Below, one piece after another: positions 20,161 through 29,197 of a DNA stretch of 64,000 nucleotides. Both the position numbers and the translations under genes were made by a program. Source of the DNA: Promethearchaeota archaeon (GTDB lineage Archaea > Asgardarchaeota > Thorarchaeia > Thorarchaeales > Thorarchaeaceae). Location of the stretch: the NCBI GenBank assembly GCA_014728035.1, contig WJMJ01000059.1, positions 1-64,000 of the forward strand, written 5' to 3'. Under the pieces are notes generated by a model that saw only the letters and a program-made list of their open reading frames with translations, was not told the DNA's origin and searched no databases. How positions within the stretch are numbered: position 1 is the first letter of the stretch; every line of letters begins with the position of its first letter.

Positions 20161-21088
20161 CTGGATAGAATTGTTCATACCATGTAATGGTTTCATTCAA
20201 TCCTTCATCAAGACTCCATCTCGGAACGAAATCGAGAATTTCTTTCATAGTTTCTATACTGCCAATATGTGATGTTCCCCAGTTAGGTCGTGGCTTCTTG
20301 AATTTTATTTTTGATTTACTCCTCTTAACTAACTGGATTACTCTCTGTGCAATATGCCCTATTGTTACAATTTCTGGCCCACCAATATTGATAATTTCTT
20401 CACGTATTGTTGATTTTTTGCTAGCTAGTATTATGGCGTCCAAGAGATCAGATACATAGATCGGTGTATATTCGTAACTTCCATTTCCTTCAAGAGTAAT
20501 CGATTCATCTTTCATGGCTTGATTGATGAATATTGAAACTGCACCATGATTCTTTGCCTGTTTTGGTCCGTATACATTGAAGAGCCGCAGAATTGCTGTT
20601 TTAATACCATATTGGCGATGATAGACTTGTATATATTTCTCTGCAGATAGCTTTGAGGCGGCATAGACATTTTGAGGATTGGTCTTGGTTTTTTCTGTAA
20701 TAGGTGACTCGCTAGATACTCCATAAACCGCAGCACTGGAGCTGAAAACAATCTTTTTGATGTCATTTTGTCTAACAAACTCCAAAATATTTACGGTGCC
20801 AGTGACATTTATCTCAGTCAGTACGATAGGTGTAGCATTGTTTCTATTTGTGGCAAGATGAAATACTGTATCAATTTCGTGTTCTACTCTTTGAGTGGGA
20901 TTAATTCGCATAATATCCGTTTCAAGTAACTCAAAAGAAGAATTATCGATGAAAGAAACAAAATTGTGTTGTTTTTCTTTTCTTGGATTCCCTATTCCAA
21001 TGACATGATATTTTTTCTTGAGCAAACTTTCTACCAAATTACTTCCAATAAATCCAAAACATCCCGTAACAAGAACCGTCTGACTCAT
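20153..21088 (-). CDS. NAD-dependent sugar-nucleotide epimerase/dehydratase
   Basis: 311 aa extended short-chain dehydrogenase. GCFGFIGSNL is the NAD-binding GxxGxxG. SSSAAVYG supplies the catalytic Ser, and YAASK the Tyr-Lys pair. Overall it is closest to UDP-glucose/GlcNAc 4-epimerases, but substrate cannot be told. It may feed nucleotide sugars to N-glycosylation (AglB is about 36 kb away). Confidence 0.87.
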   Translation of the reverse strand: MSQTVLVTGCFGFIGSNLVESLLKKKYHVIGIGNPRKEKQHNFVSFIDNSSFELLETDIMRINPTQRVEHEIDTVFHLATNRNNATPIVLTEINVTGTVNILEFVRQNDIKKIVFSSSAAVYGVSSESPITEKTKTNPQNVYAASKLSAEKYIQVYHRQYGIKTAILRLFNVYGPKQAKNHGAVSIFINQAMKDESITLEGNGSYEYTPIYVSDLLDAIILASKKSTIREEIINIGGPEIVTIGHIAQRVIQLVKRSKSKIKFKKPRPNWGTSHIGSIETMKEILDFVPRWSLDEGLNETITWYEQFYPEK

Positions 21089-21243
21089 CTTTGACGCACT
21101 TGTTTTCCTGACTTCAAATTGTTATTTAATCAATGCTGTTGAATACATCTCTCTATTTTCTATGTGAATCTACTGTTGTTTGGTGAATAGAAGAAATAAC
21201 AAACACTCCCAAACGCTTTTATGGACTTGGAATCGAGTTCGTG

Positions 21244-21324
21244 TTACCCAAGGCACGGGCGAGTGAGCTAAGACCATAATTGTATTCTTGGCGAGTCCGT
21301 CCGGGATTAGTGTCTTTTGGGTAA
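21244..21324 (+). promoter_or_regulatory. Structured leader RNA upstream of rpoD
   Basis: A perfect 8-bp stem TTACCCAA/TTGGGTAA (21244-21251 with 21317-21324) encloses about 65 nt containing GC-rich motifs (CACGGGCGAGTGAG and GGCGAGTCCGTCC). A TATA-like CTTTTATGG near 21215 would start the transcript close to 21243, so the whole element would form the 5' leader of the rpoD-rps2 operon. It ends about 20 nt before the RBS (AGGTGAG). No T-loop, so not a tRNA. Confidence 0.5.
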
Positions 21325-21351
21325 TTATTACCTCCGCGGTCAGGTGAGACA

Positions 21352-22152
21352 ATGGAAATCACAATCATCCACAAGTCAGAGCACGATGTTCATTTCTTAG
21401 TGGAGGGTGTAGATGTATCATTTGCAAACGCTCTTCGCAGGACTATGCTTACACGTTTACCAGCAATGGCTATCGATGAGGTTCTCATCCTTGAGAACAC
21501 CAGTGTGATGTACGATGAGATGCTTGCTCAACGACTTGGACTGATTCCTTTGACAACAGACCTTGAGTCTTATAATTTGCCTCAGGACTGTGATTGTGAA
21601 GGAAAGGGTTGTAGCTTATGCCAGTGTACACTCACTCTAGAAGTAGAAGCAGGAGATGAAGAGGTCGTAGTATATTCGGGTGACCTCTCATCCGAGGATC
21701 CAAAAGTGAATCCAGCATCCGCTGAAATTCCCCTCGTTAAACTCGCCTCTCATCAACATGTAATTATTGAAGCATATGCTCGTCTTGGCACAGGGTCTGA
21801 AAATGCTAAATTTCAACCTGTTGCAACAGTTGCGTACAAGTACATACCAGTTGTCAGTGTTGACAAGGCCAAATGTGACCAATGTGGTGCATGTGTTGAA
21901 GTCTGCCCCAAGAAGATATTGAAATTGGAGGGCAAGACCATATCCACTCAGAACACTATGGATTGCAGTCTCTGTGAGGCATGTATGAAAGAGTGTGAAC
22001 CAGGAGCTATCTCAATTGAATCAAAACCCGAAAGTTTTCTGTTCAAAGTGGAATCTACTGGGTCACTCCCACCGGAGGTAATTGTGGAAACAGCGGCAGA
22101 GATTCTGAAAGAGAGAATCGGAGTCGCTCTTGATTTCGCAAACTCACTATGA
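21352..22152 (+). CDS. rpoD: RNA polymerase subunit D with ferredoxin domain
   Basis: 266 aa. The alpha-like assembly platform (FANALRRTMLTRLPAMAID) is present, with a Cys-rich insertion CDCEGKGCSLCQC. A ferredoxin-like domain carries two complete [4Fe-4S] motifs, CDQCGACVEVCP and CSLCEACMKEC. ATG 21352 has AGGTGAG upstream. First gene of rpoD-rpl18e-rpl13-rps9-rpoN-rps2; rps13, rps4 and rps11, which often precede rpoD, are absent here. Confidence 0.96.
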   Translation: MEITIIHKSEHDVHFLVEGVDVSFANALRRTMLTRLPAMAIDEVLILENTSVMYDEMLAQRLGLIPLTTDLESYNLPQDCDCEGKGCSLCQCTLTLEVEAGDEEVVVYSGDLSSEDPKVNPASAEIPLVKLASHQHVIIEAYARLGTGSENAKFQPVATVAYKYIPVVSVDKAKCDQCGACVEVCPKKILKLEGKTISTQNTMDCSLCEACMKECEPGAISIESKPESFLFKVESTGSLPPEVIVETAAEILKERIGVALDFANSL

Positions 22153-22164
22153 GGTGCGTAAGAA

Positions 22165-22524
22165 ATGGTATCCGGACCCACTAACCCAAACACTCGTGCT
22201 TTAATGAATGCACTTAGGAAAACATCGATTAAACACGATGTGAGAATATGGAAGAGAGTCGCTGAATTGATTGAGCGTCCGGCAAGAAAAAGGCCTAGAG
22301 TAAACGTAGGTAAGATCGGTCGTCACACTAAATCTGGTGACATCGTTGTTATCCCAGGTAAAGTTCTGGGATCTGGCAATTTACCTCACAGTGTTACTGT
22401 AGCTGCTATGAATGCCTCAACGTCAGCAAGATCAGTGATTGTTAATGCAGGTGGTTCTTTGATCTCTATCGAAGAATTACTCGATAAAGTTCCGAAAGGA
22501 ACAGGAGTGACGATTCTTATCTAG
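22165..22524 (+). CDS. rpl18e: Ribosomal protein eL18
   Basis: 119 aa. Starts with SGPTNPNTRALMNALRK. The conserved VNVGKIGRHTKSGDIVVIPG and GAGGS-like VNAGGSLISIEEL regions are present. 12 nt after rpoD, with GAGGTGCG as RBS. Confidence 0.95.
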   Translation: MVSGPTNPNTRALMNALRKTSIKHDVRIWKRVAELIERPARKRPRVNVGKIGRHTKSGDIVVIPGKVLGSGNLPHSVTVAAMNASTSARSVIVNAGGSLISIEELLDKVPKGTGVTILI

Positions 22525-22534
22525 GGTGGTTTCA

Positions 22535-22987
22535 ATGAGTGAAAGAGCAATAAAAATTTACGACGCAAGTGAAATGGTCGTTGGCAGATTAGCCTCAAAA
22601 GTTGCAAAGGCGGCACTCCTCGGTGAACGTGTTGTCATTGTTAATGCTGAGAAAGCTATCATTACAGGTGATAGACGAACTGTCATTGAAGCCTACAAAG
22701 ATAAGTTCAACATAAGAACATCATACAATCCTCGAAAAGGACCTTTCCATCACCGTCGTCCAGATAGATTAGTTAGAAAGATTATTCGAGGAATGTTACC
22801 ATGGCCAAGACCAAGAGGTAAGAACGCATACAAACGAATTCGCGTCTTTATTGGTGTTCCTGAAGAATTCGCAAATGAGGAAAAAGTCGTGCTTGAAGAA
22901 TCACGTTATGATAGTCTGAAAAGAAAATTCATCACCGTAGGTGATCTAAGTTTCGAACTTGGTTGGAGAAACCCGGAGGTAGCCTAA
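22535..22987 (+). CDS. rpl13: Ribosomal protein uL13
   Basis: 150 aa from ATG 22535, chosen because GGGTGG at the rpl18e stop is well spaced from it. GTG 22526 would add three residues. Signatures DASEMVVGRLASKVAKAALL, the basic HHRRPDRL and GMLPWPRPRGK are intact. Confidence 0.95.
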   Translation: MSERAIKIYDASEMVVGRLASKVAKAALLGERVVIVNAEKAIITGDRRTVIEAYKDKFNIRTSYNPRKGPFHHRRPDRLVRKIIRGMLPWPRPRGKNAYKRIRVFIGVPEEFANEEKVVLEESRYDSLKRKFITVGDLSFELGWRNPEVA

Positions 22988-22988
22988 A

Positions 22989-23387
22989 ATGAGAGTGATT
23001 GTTACAACTGGGAAAAGGAAGACCTCACTTGCTAAAGCCACAGTTAAAAATGGGCAAGGAAGAATTAGAATCAATGGTCGGCCTCTCGAAATCTTAGAGC
23101 CTGATGTTGTCAAAGCACGGATTATGGAAGCATTAATCCTGTTTGGTGAAAAATGGAAAAATTATGATATCAAGGTTCGTGTTCACGGTGGTGGCTTCAT
23201 GGGGCAAGCTGATGCAATTCGAATGGCAATCGCTACTGGTCTTGTTCAGATGAGTCAAGACTATGAAGCTAGATCCAGAATGATTGAACATGATAGAACA
23301 ATGTTAGTTGGTGACCCTCGAAGAACCGAACCAAAGAAATTTGGTGGTCCTTCTGCAAGATCACGTTATCAGAAATCATACAGGTGA
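22989..23387 (+). CDS. rps9: Ribosomal protein uS9
   Basis: 132 aa. GKRKTSLAKATVKNGQGRIR at the N-terminus, GGGFMGQADAIRMAIATGL, and the C-terminal KKFGGPSARSRYQKSYR whose tail reaches the P-site tRNA. Its ATG follows the rpl13 stop by 1 nt, with the GGAGGT RBS inside rpl13. Confidence 0.97.
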   Translation: MRVIVTTGKRKTSLAKATVKNGQGRIRINGRPLEILEPDVVKARIMEALILFGEKWKNYDIKVRVHGGGFMGQADAIRMAIATGLVQMSQDYEARSRMIEHDRTMLVGDPRRTEPKKFGGPSARSRYQKSYR

Positions 23388-23399
23388 GGCGAGAAAAGA

Positions 23400-23621
23400 A
23401 TGATTATTCCAGTAAGATGCTTCACTTGTGGCAAAGTTGTAGCTGATAAATATGAGAAATTCACAAGACGCGTTCGCCAAGGAGAAGACCCATCTCAGGT
23501 TCTTGATGATCTTGGTTTGACTCGATATTGTTGTCGAAGAATGATCTTAGCACACATTGACATTATTGATAGCTTCATGGCTTTTGCCACTACAGAACCT
23601 TCGGAGGCTAGCTTAAGATGA
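23400..23621 (+). CDS. rpoN: RNA polymerase subunit N (Rpb10-like)
   Basis: 73 aa. Zinc site made by CFTCGK and RYCCRRM, the atypical CxxC...CC arrangement of Rpb10. Preceded by GGTGAG. Overlaps rps2 by 4 nt. rpoK, often next in this operon, is not present. Confidence 0.96.
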   Translation: MIIPVRCFTCGKVVADKYEKFTRRVRQGEDPSQVLDDLGLTRYCCRRMILAHIDIIDSFMAFATTEPSEASLR

Positions 23622-24253
23622 CTGAAGTTGATATGAGTGAAATTGACCTACTAACCCCCATGGATAAATACTTGGCGGCTGGTTGTCATATTGGAACCCA
23701 AGTTAAAACACAAGACATGGAGCCATTTGTGTATCGTCAAAGACCTATTGGTCTCTATGTACTCGATGTTAGAAAGACTGATGAGAGAATCCGAGTTGCT
23801 GGAAAATTCATTGCACGATATGATCCAGATGAGGTTATTGTTATTTCCGGACGTGTATATGGAAAAAGGCCAGTTGAAACTTTGGCATACTATATTGGAT
23901 GCCATGCATTTACTGACCGTTTTGTTCCTGGTACACTAACCAATCCCAATATCTCTGGTCCAAGAACATACGTTGAACCAAAACTGGTTATCTTAACAGA
24001 CCCACGTACCGATCAACAAGCCCTTTCCGAAGCGGCAAAGATTGGTGTTCCTGTTATCGCTCTTTGTGACACTGACAATTCAACTGCAAACATCGACTTG
24101 GTTATTCCTAGCAATAATAGAGGTCGAAAAGCTCTTGCACTTGTCTACTATCTATTAACTCGACAGGTACTTCGAGAACGTGGAGAGATTGCTGAAGAAA
24201 GCGAAACCGCTTTTACTCCAGAAGACTTCGAACCTCAGGTACAAAGATTCTAG
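23618..24253 (+). CDS. rps2: Ribosomal protein uS2
   Basis: 211 aa. The ATG at 23618 overlaps the rpoN stop (ATGA). [11 protein letters not shown], the FIARY region, GTLTNP and VIALCDTDN motifs mark the family. A later ATG (23633) is possible. It ends overlapping the stop of the convergent dehydratase gene by 4 nt. Confidence 0.95.
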   Translation: MTEVDMSEIDLLTPMDKYLAAGCHIGTQVKTQDMEPFVYRQRPIGLYVLDVRKTDERIRVAGKFIARYDPDEVIVISGRVYGKRPVETLAYYIGCHAFTDRFVPGTLTNPNISGPRTYVEPKLVILTDPRTDQQALSEAAKIGVPVIALCDTDNSTANIDLVIPSNNRGRKALALVYYLLTRQVLRERGEIAEESETAFTPEDFEPQVQRF

Positions 24254-24648
24254 TCTTCAATCACACGAATGACGCCTTTATCGGCGTCAACCTCTACTTT
24301 TTGGTCATTTTGCAATTTTTCGATATCGATTTGATCAATTGCAGGAATTTCCGAAATAATACATCCTACTGCTACTACTGGATCTGTAGCTTTGTTTATG
24401 ATTGCTAAGGGGGCTTTTCCTGCTTTACTTAGAGCATACAATACGTACGATCCAACTGTAGACCCTTTACCTGTTGGAAATACCAATACCTTCCCAGCTA
24501 TCGACACCCCTTCAAGCTGATGCCCCTTCTCTACAATCTCCCCTGTTTCAGGGTCACAACCCCCATAAAATGAGATGTCTTCTGTAGTATACAGTATTTG
24601 TCCTTCTGTTTTTCCTTTGAAGATTTTTCTACCAGTTAATTTCTTCAT
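24250..24648 (-). CDS. Phosphomevalonate dehydratase small subunit (aconitase X swivel)
   Basis: 132 aa from ATG 24648, preceded by GGAGGC; its ATGA overlaps the large-subunit stop. Aconitase-X swivel domain with the loop FPTGKGSTVGSYVLYALSKA and GCIISEIP. In the archaeal mevalonate pathway the L/S pair dehydrates (R)-5-phosphomevalonate to trans-anhydromevalonate 5-phosphate. Neighbouring decarboxylase and kinase genes make this role far more likely than other AcnX activities. Confidence 0.9.
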   Translation of the reverse strand: MKKLTGRKIFKGKTEGQILYTTEDISFYGGCDPETGEIVEKGHQLEGVSIAGKVLVFPTGKGSTVGSYVLYALSKAGKAPLAIINKATDPVVAVGCIISEIPAIDQIDIEKLQNDQKVEVDADKGVIRVIED

Positions 24649-25832
24649 GAAACTGCCTCCTTGATGCATTCTTCTACAGTTCTAATTTCCGTTTTGAAAT
24701 CATTTTTTCCTCTAGCATAAAAACATGCTTTTGCAGAATCTGTCATTAATCCAGAAAACTTCCCTTTAAGTGGGGCAACAGCACAACAGGCATCACTGAC
24801 AAGGAAAGCTCCAGCTTGTTCGATTAAGTCGTAATAACCCATTTTCATAGCTAAATCTTTTGTTGGTTTTGCTGTAGTAATCCATACTGTTTTTCCCTCT
24901 GCAACTTTCTTCCCTTTTAACATAGAAGCAATTTGTCTAATCTCCTCAATGCTGGCATGTGGACAACCAACACTTATGAAATCAATATCCGCAGCTTCAT
25001 CATCCAATTTCTGCCTTGCTTCATCTAGATCATCTTGTGTGACCGTTTCAGTTGAATTAGGGACTAGGGTATTATTGGGAGTAATGTTTTCCATATGAAA
25101 GATAGCTACACCTCCGTAGGTGGCTACAGATGCACAGAATGATTTCAGCTCGTTAGTAGTAGCATTTGGGACTCCTGTGATGTACGGTATTGCTTTTCGT
25201 GTTCTGTTTCCTATTACATAACCAAGCAATCCGAAATCATCGGTGTTTTTTAGTTCTGGTTGAATAACATATTTTACTTCCGCTTGTCTGTTCTCTTCTA
25301 GATGAAGCCCATATTCTGCAGTTCTCCCTGTTAATGCAGCTGCTAAGGCACTTGGGCCACCCTCTCTATTCGTTCTTGCTCCAATTACAGAATTAGCAAA
25401 ACAGACAGCTGATGATTCAGCCCAAGCTATATGTTCTCCATAATGGGGCAAATTTCCAATCAGATATGGAGTACAAGTACATGTGGTGACCACTCCCATC
25501 TTTGCAAAAGCATCTACAACTCGTTGTTGGTTTTCAGCAAAATCTGCACTAATTCCATGTTTTTTCCATTCAACTAAATCCATCCCCGCTGGATTAAGTG
25601 TTGTGAGAACTCGTGTTGTACCATCTTGTGCCATTTCATCAAGATATTCTAATCCTGCTTCTCCCAAGTTATGGTATGATACTCCAGCAATTTGAACACT
25701 TGAAACTGGAATTAATTGTCTTGCGCCATATATCTCTCCCAATGTAGTTATGATTTCCATTGCTTTTTGTGTTGCTTTTCCATAATCGCCATATAGCATC
25801 TTTTTATCTTCGGCTGTTAGTTCAAGAGTCAT
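24645..25832 (-). CDS. Phosphomevalonate dehydratase large subunit (aconitase X)
   Basis: 395 aa from ATG 25832, with AGGTGAG 5 nt upstream (GTG 25841 is an alternative). Iron-sulfur hydro-lyase core of aconitase X: CTCTPYLIGNLPHYGEHIAW, SVIGARTNREGGPSALAAAL and SVGCPHASIEEI carry the cluster and substrate residues. Works with the small subunit encoded directly downstream; its start lies next to the end of the decarboxylase gene. Confidence 0.92.
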   Translation of the reverse strand: MTLELTAEDKKMLYGDYGKATQKAMEIITTLGEIYGARQLIPVSSVQIAGVSYHNLGEAGLEYLDEMAQDGTTRVLTTLNPAGMDLVEWKKHGISADFAENQQRVVDAFAKMGVVTTCTCTPYLIGNLPHYGEHIAWAESSAVCFANSVIGARTNREGGPSALAAALTGRTAEYGLHLEENRQAEVKYVIQPELKNTDDFGLLGYVIGNRTRKAIPYITGVPNATTNELKSFCASVATYGGVAIFHMENITPNNTLVPNSTETVTQDDLDEARQKLDDEAADIDFISVGCPHASIEEIRQIASMLKGKKVAEGKTVWITTAKPTKDLAMKMGYYDLIEQAGAFLVSDACCAVAPLKGKFSGLMTDSAKACFYARGKNDFKTEIRTVEECIKEAVS

Positions 25833-25833
25833 T

Positions 25834-27141
25834 TTACTCACCTAGATATTTGGATAGATCAACTTCTGGGAATGCTGCTCTATCAAAGCTTTTTCCTTTG
25901 GTTTCCATATCTTTTGTGCAATCAAATCCTATTTTGGTTGTCATCTTAGTCCCAGGCTCAGCACTTGGGTCAAGAGAACTTCCTGGTTCTTTGTCTTTGA
26001 TTAGCATATCCACATCTCCTTGGAATCGCGTTGCCATAGCCCATTCTCGATCTGCCTCGTCATAGATGTCAATATCGTCATCGTATACCCAGACATGTTT
26101 TGCACTGGTGTGACCTGCGAAAGCAGCTTCTATGGCTTTTAACCCATCGTCTTCATTTTTCTTCTTGACCTTTACAGCGATATGAAGCCAGCTTGCACCA
26201 CCTGGCGTGATATTAACATCTATCACTTCTATCCCCCGTTCCTTTATTTTTCTGTACACTGTAGGTTCACGGGGCATACCCATCAGTACTTTGTGTTCTG
26301 ACCTTCCAGGTAAGAGTGCCTGCCAAATAGCATTTTTTCTGTGAGTTATCTTCTTGACTTCAAAGATTGGTTCTTGGCGTATCACATCAACTGTTTCAGT
26401 TAAATCAATAAATGGCCCTTCATCATGTTTTTCTTCTAATACCACACGCCCCTCTAGAACGAATTCACATTCTGCAGGAACAAGAAGGTCCACCGTTTTG
26501 GCTTTTGTGAGTTTAATCTGTCGAAGTGCGTTGGCAATTTCAAGCTCATCAATTCCAGTTTCGACAGAAGTTGCGGCTGCAATCAAGATTTCTGGTGTGT
26601 TTCCAATACAGAATGCTACATCTACTTCCCCATTCCGTTCCAAATACTTGTAGAAGTCCCTTCCTCGAACAACTCGAGCTACCATTTTGTCTTTTGAAAT
26701 TTGCATTGCACGATGAAAATCAAGATTCTGTCCAAACTCTGGGTCTTTTGATACTACAACACCTGATGATATGTATGGTCCTCCATCGACCTCGTTATGA
26801 ATAAGTATGGGAAGATCATCTAGATTGACTTCATCTCTTACAACTTCTTGAGCCGGTGCAGAGTCTATTACTTCTGGTCTACTCCGATTTTCTATGGCTT
26901 TTGTCAGTGTTGGGATTAATTCAGCGATGCTTATACCAAAATAGTCGGCTATTTGACTCTTGGTACAGAATAGATTTCCTGTGACTCTAAACTCGGAGTC
27001 GTCCAGATTTTCAAAAAGAACTGGGGTTGGCTCCAGAGCTTTGAGGACTCCTGCAATCTCTAATTTTTTGGATATTGATTTTTCGACTGAAGTCAGTTTG
27101 CCCTGTTTCTTTATTTGCTCGATGTGTTTTTCAAGAATCAT
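25834..27141 (-). CDS. UbiD-family decarboxylase (anhydromevalonate phosphate decarboxylase)
   Basis: 435 aa prenyl-FMN-dependent decarboxylase of the UbiD family. LDFHRAMQISKDKMVARVV and FDEGPFIDLTE-like EKHDEGPFIDLTETVDV hold cofactor and catalytic Glu/Arg residues. Context with AcnX and mevalonate kinase identifies it as the enzyme giving isopentenyl phosphate in the archaeal mevalonate pathway. The UbiX-type prenyltransferase it needs is not in the window. Confidence 0.9.
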   Translation of the reverse strand: MILEKHIEQIKKQGKLTSVEKSISKKLEIAGVLKALEPTPVLFENLDDSEFRVTGNLFCTKSQIADYFGISIAELIPTLTKAIENRSRPEVIDSAPAQEVVRDEVNLDDLPILIHNEVDGGPYISSGVVVSKDPEFGQNLDFHRAMQISKDKMVARVVRGRDFYKYLERNGEVDVAFCIGNTPEILIAAATSVETGIDELEIANALRQIKLTKAKTVDLLVPAECEFVLEGRVVLEEKHDEGPFIDLTETVDVIRQEPIFEVKKITHRKNAIWQALLPGRSEHKVLMGMPREPTVYRKIKERGIEVIDVNITPGGASWLHIAVKVKKKNEDDGLKAIEAAFAGHTSAKHVWVYDDDIDIYDEADREWAMATRFQGDVDMLIKDKEPGSSLDPSAEPGTKMTTKIGFDCTKDMETKGKSFDRAAFPEVDLSKYLGE

Positions 27142-27152
27142 CTCTCTTCACC

Positions 27153-28094
27153 TTATATGCCAAATGTAGTAGTCCATGCTCCTGCAGCTCCGTTTTCAAT
27201 CAATGCCTCTTTTATTTTCACTTGGGTTGTTTCATCTTGTGCAAGAGCAATCATGTTTCCTCCTCTTCCCGTCCCCGTCATTTTTGCACCGAGTGCTCCA
27301 TGTTCTTTTGCAACTTTCACCAATTCGTCAAGTTCCTTACAAGATACAGTGATTTTTTGCAAAAGTTCATGATTACGGTTCATGAGTTGACCTACTTTCT
27401 CCATGTTGTATTTCATCAACGCCTTTTTCGCGTCATGAACTAATTCATCATATTCTCTAATTATTTCCTCGAACCACTCCGGATCCTCCTCTTTTTTAGC
27501 TCTGACATCCCCAACTACTTCTTTCGTACTTGCAGTTAATCCGGTTGAAGCAATGACAAGATAGGCTGGCTTCTCAAGCTTGATTTTTTCGAAAGTTGGA
27601 GAATCTCCATCAAGGTTGCGAATATACCAAACTAATCCCCCAAACGTAGATGCAGTATTATCAATTCCTGAAGGTGTTCCATGATACCCTTTCTCTCCTT
27701 CGTATCCTGCTTCGTTAATTCTTTCATCACTTAATTCTAAATCAAATTCATCATTTAATGCTCTTGCAAGTGCAACACAATTTGCAGCACTAGCACCAAT
27801 ACCTGATGCACAGACCAAATCTCCTTTGAGTTCGATATGGATACCCTCTTTAGATAGATCGATACCACAATACCGAATCACATTGTCGATGGACACTTTT
27901 TGTTCATCCAGTTTCTTTTCTTTGTATCCTGGCATAGCTGGTCTATCATCATCTAATGTCCATCCAGGTGAATCTTTCCTTGTTACAACTGCAATCGTTC
28001 TAGATGAGATACCTGCTGCTATTGCTGGTAACCCATAGACTACAAAATGCTCTCCAAACAATATCGATTTTCCAAATCCGGAGCCTTGACCCAT
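27153..28094 (-). CDS. mvk: Mevalonate kinase
   Basis: 313 aa GHMP kinase. Start SILFGEHFVVYGLPAIA, ATP loop LVCASGIGASAANCVALARA (usual PxxxGLGSSAA) and C-terminal KMTGTGRGGNMIAL. It phosphorylates mevalonate at the first committed step. First gene of the minus-strand module kinase-decarboxylase-dehydratase L-S, separated by only 11 nt from the decarboxylase. Confidence 0.94.
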   Translation of the reverse strand: MGQGSGFGKSILFGEHFVVYGLPAIAAGISSRTIAVVTRKDSPGWTLDDDRPAMPGYKEKKLDEQKVSIDNVIRYCGIDLSKEGIHIELKGDLVCASGIGASAANCVALARALNDEFDLELSDERINEAGYEGEKGYHGTPSGIDNTASTFGGLVWYIRNLDGDSPTFEKIKLEKPAYLVIASTGLTASTKEVVGDVRAKKEEDPEWFEEIIREYDELVHDAKKALMKYNMEKVGQLMNRNHELLQKITVSCKELDELVKVAKEHGALGAKMTGTGRGGNMIALAQDETTQVKIKEALIENGAAGAWTTTFGI

Positions 28095-28222
28095 AATATC
28101 ACACTCTTTTCAAGGACTAAATATGTTGAATTCATCGCTACTTTTGAAGTCTTCCTTCGACAAAATCTTGGATGTCCGAAACACTCATGACTATCTAATT
28201 TCCTCTCATATTGGCGGATAAT

Positions 28223-29197
28223 ATGAAAGTAGTCGACCTTTTTTGTGGGGCTGGTGGGTTCTCATATGGGTTTGCACACCCTTCACAGAATAGACATCTA
28301 GCAATAGATATCGATTCCTTTGTTCTGGAAACTTATGCTCAAAACTATCCTCAAAATAGAGTTCTCAAAAGAGACATTGCTATGTTACACTCAACGTCAA
28401 TTAATTCGGCTTTGGAAGGTTTACCTGATGTTATACTCGCTTCTCCTCCATGTGAAGAGTTCAGCAGAGCAAATCCAGATAGTAGATCCTCTGCTGCAGA
28501 ACGAATCTATGGGGGTGGTACTGCCCGTCTACTCCTCGATACCATTCGGATAATAGGTGATTTGGAACCAACTGTGTTTGTCATCGAGAACGTTGCTGCT
28601 TTGTCCGCATCTGGTGGTAAGAGAATTATTCTGAAAGAATTCCAATCTGTCGGAATCTCTGATGTGAATTTCAATTTGATTCGTTGCCATCGTCATGGTA
28701 ACCCCTCCAAACGAGTACGCCTTTTCATAAGCAACCTCCGTCTTGATTTACCCCGTCGCACTCCTCCATCTGTGATGGATGTCATTGGAGATTTACCCCG
28801 TTTAGGAATCGATGCGATTTTGGACCCTGGAAAGGCAGTTCCCAATCATGATTATCGGCCGATTCCAAAAGACAAGCTCAAGAAAGTACGTAAAACACGT
28901 AGAGGGCGGGGTGCAAAACACTTCAGGGTTTCAAAGAGCCGTAGTCTTCCGAATTGGGTTCGGTTATATCCGGATAGCATTTCAACATCAATAATTGGGC
29001 TCTCTAGATACATTCATCCTTTTGAAAACCGTTTATTAACTGTACGCGAACATGCAAGACTTATGAGTTATCCAGACTCGTTCACATTTACTGGACCAAT
29101 TACAAGCCAATATAACCAAGTCGGTGAGAGTGTACCACCACTCATATCTTGTCTTATTGCACAGGAGGTATCATCCTATCTTGAAAAATCAAAGTAA
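28223..29197 (+). CDS. DNA (cytosine-5) methyltransferase
   Basis: 324 aa from ATG 28223. Motif I is DLFCGAGGFSYGF. The catalytic PC motif (IV) is ASPPCEEFSRANPD, where PCQ is usual. Motif VI is VFVIENV. Motifs IX-X (LTVREHARLMSYPDSF; YNQVGESVPPLIS) are intact. The target recognition domain is short. No restriction endonuclease gene is adjacent, so it appears orphan and may be an epigenetic or transferred methyltransferase. Its 3' end overlaps the next gene by 17 nt. Confidence 0.9.
   Translation: MKVVDLFCGAGGFSYGFAHPSQNRHLAIDIDSFVLETYAQNYPQNRVLKRDIAMLHSTSINSALEGLPDVILASPPCEEFSRANPDSRSSAAERIYGGGTARLLLDTIRIIGDLEPTVFVIENVAALSASGGKRIILKEFQSVGISDVNFNLIRCHRHGNPSKRVRLFISNLRLDLPRRTPPSVMDVIGDLPRLGIDAILDPGKAVPNHDYRPIPKDKLKKVRKTRRGRGAKHFRVSKSRSLPNWVRLYPDSISTSIIGLSRYIHPFENRLLTVREHARLMSYPDSFTFTGPITSQYNQVGESVPPLISCLIAQEVSSYLEKSK

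Noticed and set aside
21244..21324. tRNA-like element before rpoD
   Set aside because: The closing stem is acceptor-like, but there is no T-loop, anticodon stem or CCA.
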